In this document: one piece after another, positions 50,136-52,403 of the stretch
Layout: every line of letters begins with the position of its first letter
How positions within the stretch are numbered: position 1 is the stretch's first letter
Position numbers and translations under genes: made by a program
Notes under the pieces: generated by a model
Database searches by the model: none
What the model was told of the DNA's origin: nothing
The model's input: only the letters and a program-made list of their open reading frames with translations
Assembly (NCBI GenBank): GCA_947002045.1
Contig: CAMQJB010000012.1
Coordinates: forward strand, 1 to 52,403
Source of the DNA: an uncultured Collinsella sp.
Lineage (GTDB): Bacteria; Actinomycetota; Coriobacteriia; Coriobacteriales; Coriobacteriaceae
Length of the DNA stretch: 52,403 nt
Direction: 5' to 3'

Positions 50136-50513
50136 ATGGCTAAGCTTACCACCGATGAGATCATCGATGCTCTTAAGGAAATGACCCTTCTCGAGGCTTC
50201 CGAGCTCGTCAAGGCTATCGAGGACACCTTCGGCGTTTCCGCCGCTGCTCCTGCCGCTGTTGTCGCCGCTCCCGCTGCTGGCGCTGCTGAGGCTGAGGAG
50301 AAGACCGAGTTTGACGTCGTGCTCGAGGGCTTCGGCGACAACAAGATCCAGGTCATCAAGGCCGTCCGTGAGCTCACCAACCTTGGCCTGAAGGAGGCCA
50401 AGGAGGTCGTCGAGGGCGCTCCCAAGGCTGTTCTCGAGGGTGCCAAGAAGGAGGACGCCGAGGCTGCCAAGGAGAAGCTCGAGGCTGCTGGCGCTGCTGT
50501 CACCCTCAAGTAA
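50136..50513 (+). CDS. rplL: 50S ribosomal protein L7/L12
   Basis: 125 residues from ATG 50136 after GAAAGGA; the frame is open to 50103 but the family starts here. N-terminal dimerisation helices (TTDEIIDALKEMTLLEASEL), an Ala/Pro hinge (~40-55) and the compact C-terminal domain (LKEAKEVVEGAPKAV) that binds EF-Tu and EF-G. A small hairpin (TCCGTGC/GCACGGA, 50099-50117) precedes it. Confidence 0.98.
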   Translation: MAKLTTDEIIDALKEMTLLEASELVKAIEDTFGVSAAAPAAVVAAPAAGAAEAEEKTEFDVVLEGFGDNKIQVIKAVRELTNLGLKEAKEVVEGAPKAVLEGAKKEDAEAAKEKLEAAGAAVTLK

Positions 50514-50540
50514 TCAGGCTTTCTCGCCAGATTTCTTTAA

Positions 50541-50577
50541 AGACGGGGTTTGCATTGCGAGCCCCGTCTTTTTTGTA
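50541..50577 (+). terminator. Intrinsic terminator after rplL
   Basis: AGACGGGG pairs with CCCCGTCT (50541-50548, 50562-50569), followed by TTTTTTGT. It ends the rplJL transcript before galU. The remaining 50578-50827 holds the galU leader and no other gene. Confidence 0.88.
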
Positions 50578-50827
50578 TTTCGGTCCCTCGGCATCGGTTG
50601 CTCAAACTGCCATATTCTGTGATTTGCGTCGTATCGGGTGCCCTGCCGTTGGGCAATAAAATTGCACCATTCGAGCAATAATTTGCGTTGACCTGCTGAA
50701 GAATTGCCTCTGCCTTGTAGCGACATATAGTTCCAGCGGTAAGATGCTTGGGTATCGCAATTTGGTCTGCGGCTGTGTGCCGCACGCATGGGGCGCTTTT
50801 GCGCCTGCGAAAGGATCTTTGAATAAC

Positions 50828-51736
50828 ATGAAGGCAATCATCCCCGCCGCCGGTCTTGGCACGCGTTTTCTGCCTGGCACCAAGTGCACGCCCAAAGAGA
50901 TGCTGCCGGTGCTCGACAAGCCCGTCATTCAGTACGTCGTCGAGGAGGCGCTCGACCCCGAGGAAGTCGACGACGCCATCATCGTTACATCTCCCGGTAA
51001 GCCCGAGCTACTGAACTACTTCCAGCCCGATCGCTCGCTCGAGAACCTGCTGCGCGAGCGCGGCAAGAACGCCTATGCCGATGCCGTCGCCCACGCTGGC
51101 GGTATGCCGGTCGACTTCCGTTATCAGTACGAGCCCAAGGGCCTCGGCCATGCTATCCGCTCTGCTGCCGACGCCGTGGCAGGGGAGAACTTCCTGGTTC
51201 TTCTGGGCGACTACGTTGTGCCTAATCGCGACATCTGCGACAAGATGCTCGCCGTTTCCAAGGAGCACGGTGGAGCTTCGGTTATCGCCGTCGCTGCTTG
51301 CTCGCCCGAGGAAGTCAGCCGCTACGGCGTTATCGCCGGCGAGCGCGTCGGTTCGCTCGAGGGCGCCGAGGACGTTGCCGATGCAGAGCCGGGCGCTGTC
51401 TGGCGTATCGGCGGTCTGGTCGAGAAGCCCGCTCCCGAGGCGGCTCCGTCCAACCTGTACATCGTCGGTCGCTACCTGCTGAGCCCGCTGGTCATGGACC
51501 TGCTGGCAGATCAGCAGGCCGGCAAGGGCGGCGAGATCCAGCTCACCGACGCCATGGCCCGTTCGCTCGACCGTGAGGCCATGTATGCCGTCGTCATCGA
51601 CCCGCTGTCGGGCTACGACACCGGCACTCCCTCTGGCTGGATGGCCACCAACGCCCTCATGGCTGCAAGCGATCCCCGCTTTGCCGATGCCTTCTGGGAC
51701 GCCATCGACGAGCGCGGCGGATTGATGCGCAAGTAA
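50828..51736 (+). CDS. galU: UTP--glucose-1-phosphate uridylyltransferase
   Basis: 302 residues from ATG 50828; earlier in-frame starts lie outside the family. PAAGLGTRFLPGTKCTPKEM is the nucleotide-binding loop with the catalytic Lys; also LLGDYV, GLVEKP and GYDTGTPSGW. It makes UDP-glucose for envelope glycans and glycolipids. It lies between rplL and rpoB, which normally adjoin, and is isolated by a terminator on each side. Confidence 0.96.
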   Translation: MKAIIPAAGLGTRFLPGTKCTPKEMLPVLDKPVIQYVVEEALDPEEVDDAIIVTSPGKPELLNYFQPDRSLENLLRERGKNAYADAVAHAGGMPVDFRYQYEPKGLGHAIRSAADAVAGENFLVLLGDYVVPNRDICDKMLAVSKEHGGASVIAVAACSPEEVSRYGVIAGERVGSLEGAEDVADAEPGAVWRIGGLVEKPAPEAAPSNLYIVGRYLLSPLVMDLLADQQAGKGGEIQLTDAMARSLDREAMYAVVIDPLSGYDTGTPSGWMATNALMAASDPRFADAFWDAIDERGGLMRK

Positions 51737-51757
51737 GCCTTCGGACATCGACATTTA

Positions 51758-51789
51758 CGGGCGCGGACCTCGGTTCGCGCCCGATTTTT
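51758..51789 (+). terminator. Intrinsic terminator after galU
   Basis: CGGGCGCG pairs with CGCGCCCG (51758-51765, 51776-51783), then ATTTTTAT. Confidence 0.85.
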
Positions 51790-51832
51790 ATAAGAGCTGC
51801 GATTGCCGGCTCTCTGTTCACAGAAAATATAT

Positions 51833-51845
51833 GAACAGATGTTCG
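51833..51845. promoter_or_regulatory. LexA/DinR-like box
   Basis: GAACAGATGTTCG fits the Gram-positive SOS box GAACRNRYGTTC. It lies 190 bp before rpoB with no obvious SOS gene beside it, so it may be chance. Confidence 0.3.
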
Positions 51846-51922
51846 ATACACATACATCTACCTGCGTGTTTTCTGCCGAAAAACTTTGCTACTCCAAAAA
51901 CTCAATCGCGTCAAGGCTTTTC

Positions 51923-51950
51923 TTGCCCAACGGTCGGTACCTGATAAACT
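51923..51950 (+). promoter_or_regulatory. Candidate promoter of rpoB
   Basis: TTGCCC at 51923-51928, a 16-bp spacer and TAAACT at 51945-51950. A small hairpin GGCGA...TCGCC (51968-51986) follows in the leader. Confidence 0.5.
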
Positions 51951-52023
51951 ATTAGGTTGCGATAACTGGCGAAGCTATGCCTCGCCAACCCACCGAGCAT
52001 TTCCGTGAAGGAGGAAAAACCTG

Positions 52024-52403
52024 GTGACCTACGCATACACTGCCACTGAGCGCAAGCGCGTCAGCTTCGGGAAAATCCCGGAGGCCATGGAGCTCCCCAA
52101 CCTTATCTCTGTTCAAAGGGAATCCTTTGAGCGTTTTAAGGACGAGGGCCTTCGTGAGGCGTTCAAGGAATCCAGCCCCATCCAGAGCCAGAACCATGTT
52201 CTCGAGGTTACCTTCGGCGAGCATCAGTTCGGCGACCCCGCGCACACCGTCGAGGAGTGCCGCGAGAAGGACATGACCTATCAGGCCCCGCTTCTGACCG
52301 ACGTCCGTCTCACCAACAAGGAGACCGGCGAGATCAAGGAGCAGCTCGTCTTTATGGGCGACTTCCCCATGATGACCGATCAGGGCACCTTCATCATCAA
52401 CGG
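52024..52403 (+). CDS. rpoB: DNA-directed RNA polymerase subunit beta (5' part)
   Basis: The first 126 residues of RpoB; the gene runs off the right edge. The start is GTG 52024, 9 bp after AAGGAGGA. Recognisable start of the family: RKRVSFGKIPEAMELPNLIS, then VQRESFERF, and TYQAPLLTDVRLTNKETGEI, ending in MGDFPMMTDQGTFIIN, the usual beta-1 region. It has its own promoter candidate, unlike the usual read-through from rplJL. rpoC is expected beyond the window. Confidence 0.97.
   Translation, partial: MTYAYTATERKRVSFGKIPEAMELPNLISVQRESFERFKDEGLREAFKESSPIQSQNHVLEVTFGEHQFGDPAHTVEECREKDMTYQAPLLTDVRLTNKETGEIKEQLVFMGDFPMMTDQGTFIIN

Overview
The window looks like a chromosomal segment of a high-GC Gram-positive bacterium, most likely a Collinsella-type member of the Coriobacteriia. 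This is inferred from the estimated GC content (about 60 percent), strong GC3 codon bias, an actinobacterial-style L10 leader, clpC/disA/ispDF/cysS housekeeping content and gut-type transport genes. No database search was possible. No rRNA, prophage, transposase or CRISPR array was seen.

Layout. 1-8.2 kb: a ThrE-type amino-acid exporter, a small DUF2798 membrane protein with a hairpin leader, and a 1479-residue 2-hydroxyacyl-CoA dehydratase activase-like protein followed by an overlapping TetR regulator. A perfect 21-bp palindrome upstream of the activase is the obvious candidate operator. 8.4-12.7 kb: clpC and the dipeptidase pepD. 12.8-15.3 kb, minus strand: a hipBA toxin-antitoxin pair with three operator copies, and the manganese exporter mntP. 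15.5-21.1 kb: a tight housekeeping run disA-ispD-ispF-cysS-rlmB-rae1. 21.1-22.5 kb, minus strand: a single-gene fusion of a helix-turn-helix domain to a HipA-like kinase, fronted by a perfect 22-bp inverted repeat.

22.6-27.9 kb: tRNA-Thr, a gene-free 0.8-kb stretch packed with repeated palindromes, then tRNA-Tyr-Thr-Met-tuf and rpmG-tRNA-Trp-secE-nusG-rplK-rplA. The cluster then breaks: rplJ-rplL resume only at 49.5 kb and rpoB at 52.0 kb, with galU between rplL and rpoB. The intervening 21.6 kb holds a metallophosphoesterase and a cytosolic BMP-like sensor fusion, an MscS channel, a frameshifted cell-wall-anchored 5'-nucleotidase, a three-gene ABC importer with a WYL-type regulator, asnS, PTS EIIA (crr), an alpha/beta hydrolase, a FeoA-FeoB fusion, a SotB-like exporter, a GH13 glycosidase, a deoxyinosine glycosylase, a flavodoxin-like protein and an aminotransferase.

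The most unusual signal is non-coding. At least six families of palindromic elements occur between genes. Several copies start at or overlap a stop codon, and members of a family keep their base pairing while the arm sequence changes. The best candidates for undescribed biology are the HTH-HipA fusion with its palindrome, the three-hairpin array with an exact 80-bp period at 22.8-23.04 kb, the two ~100-nt nested palindromes with a shared apical hairpin (44-142 and 19318-19420), and the ~210-bp palindrome in front of the rplJ promoter and L10 leader.
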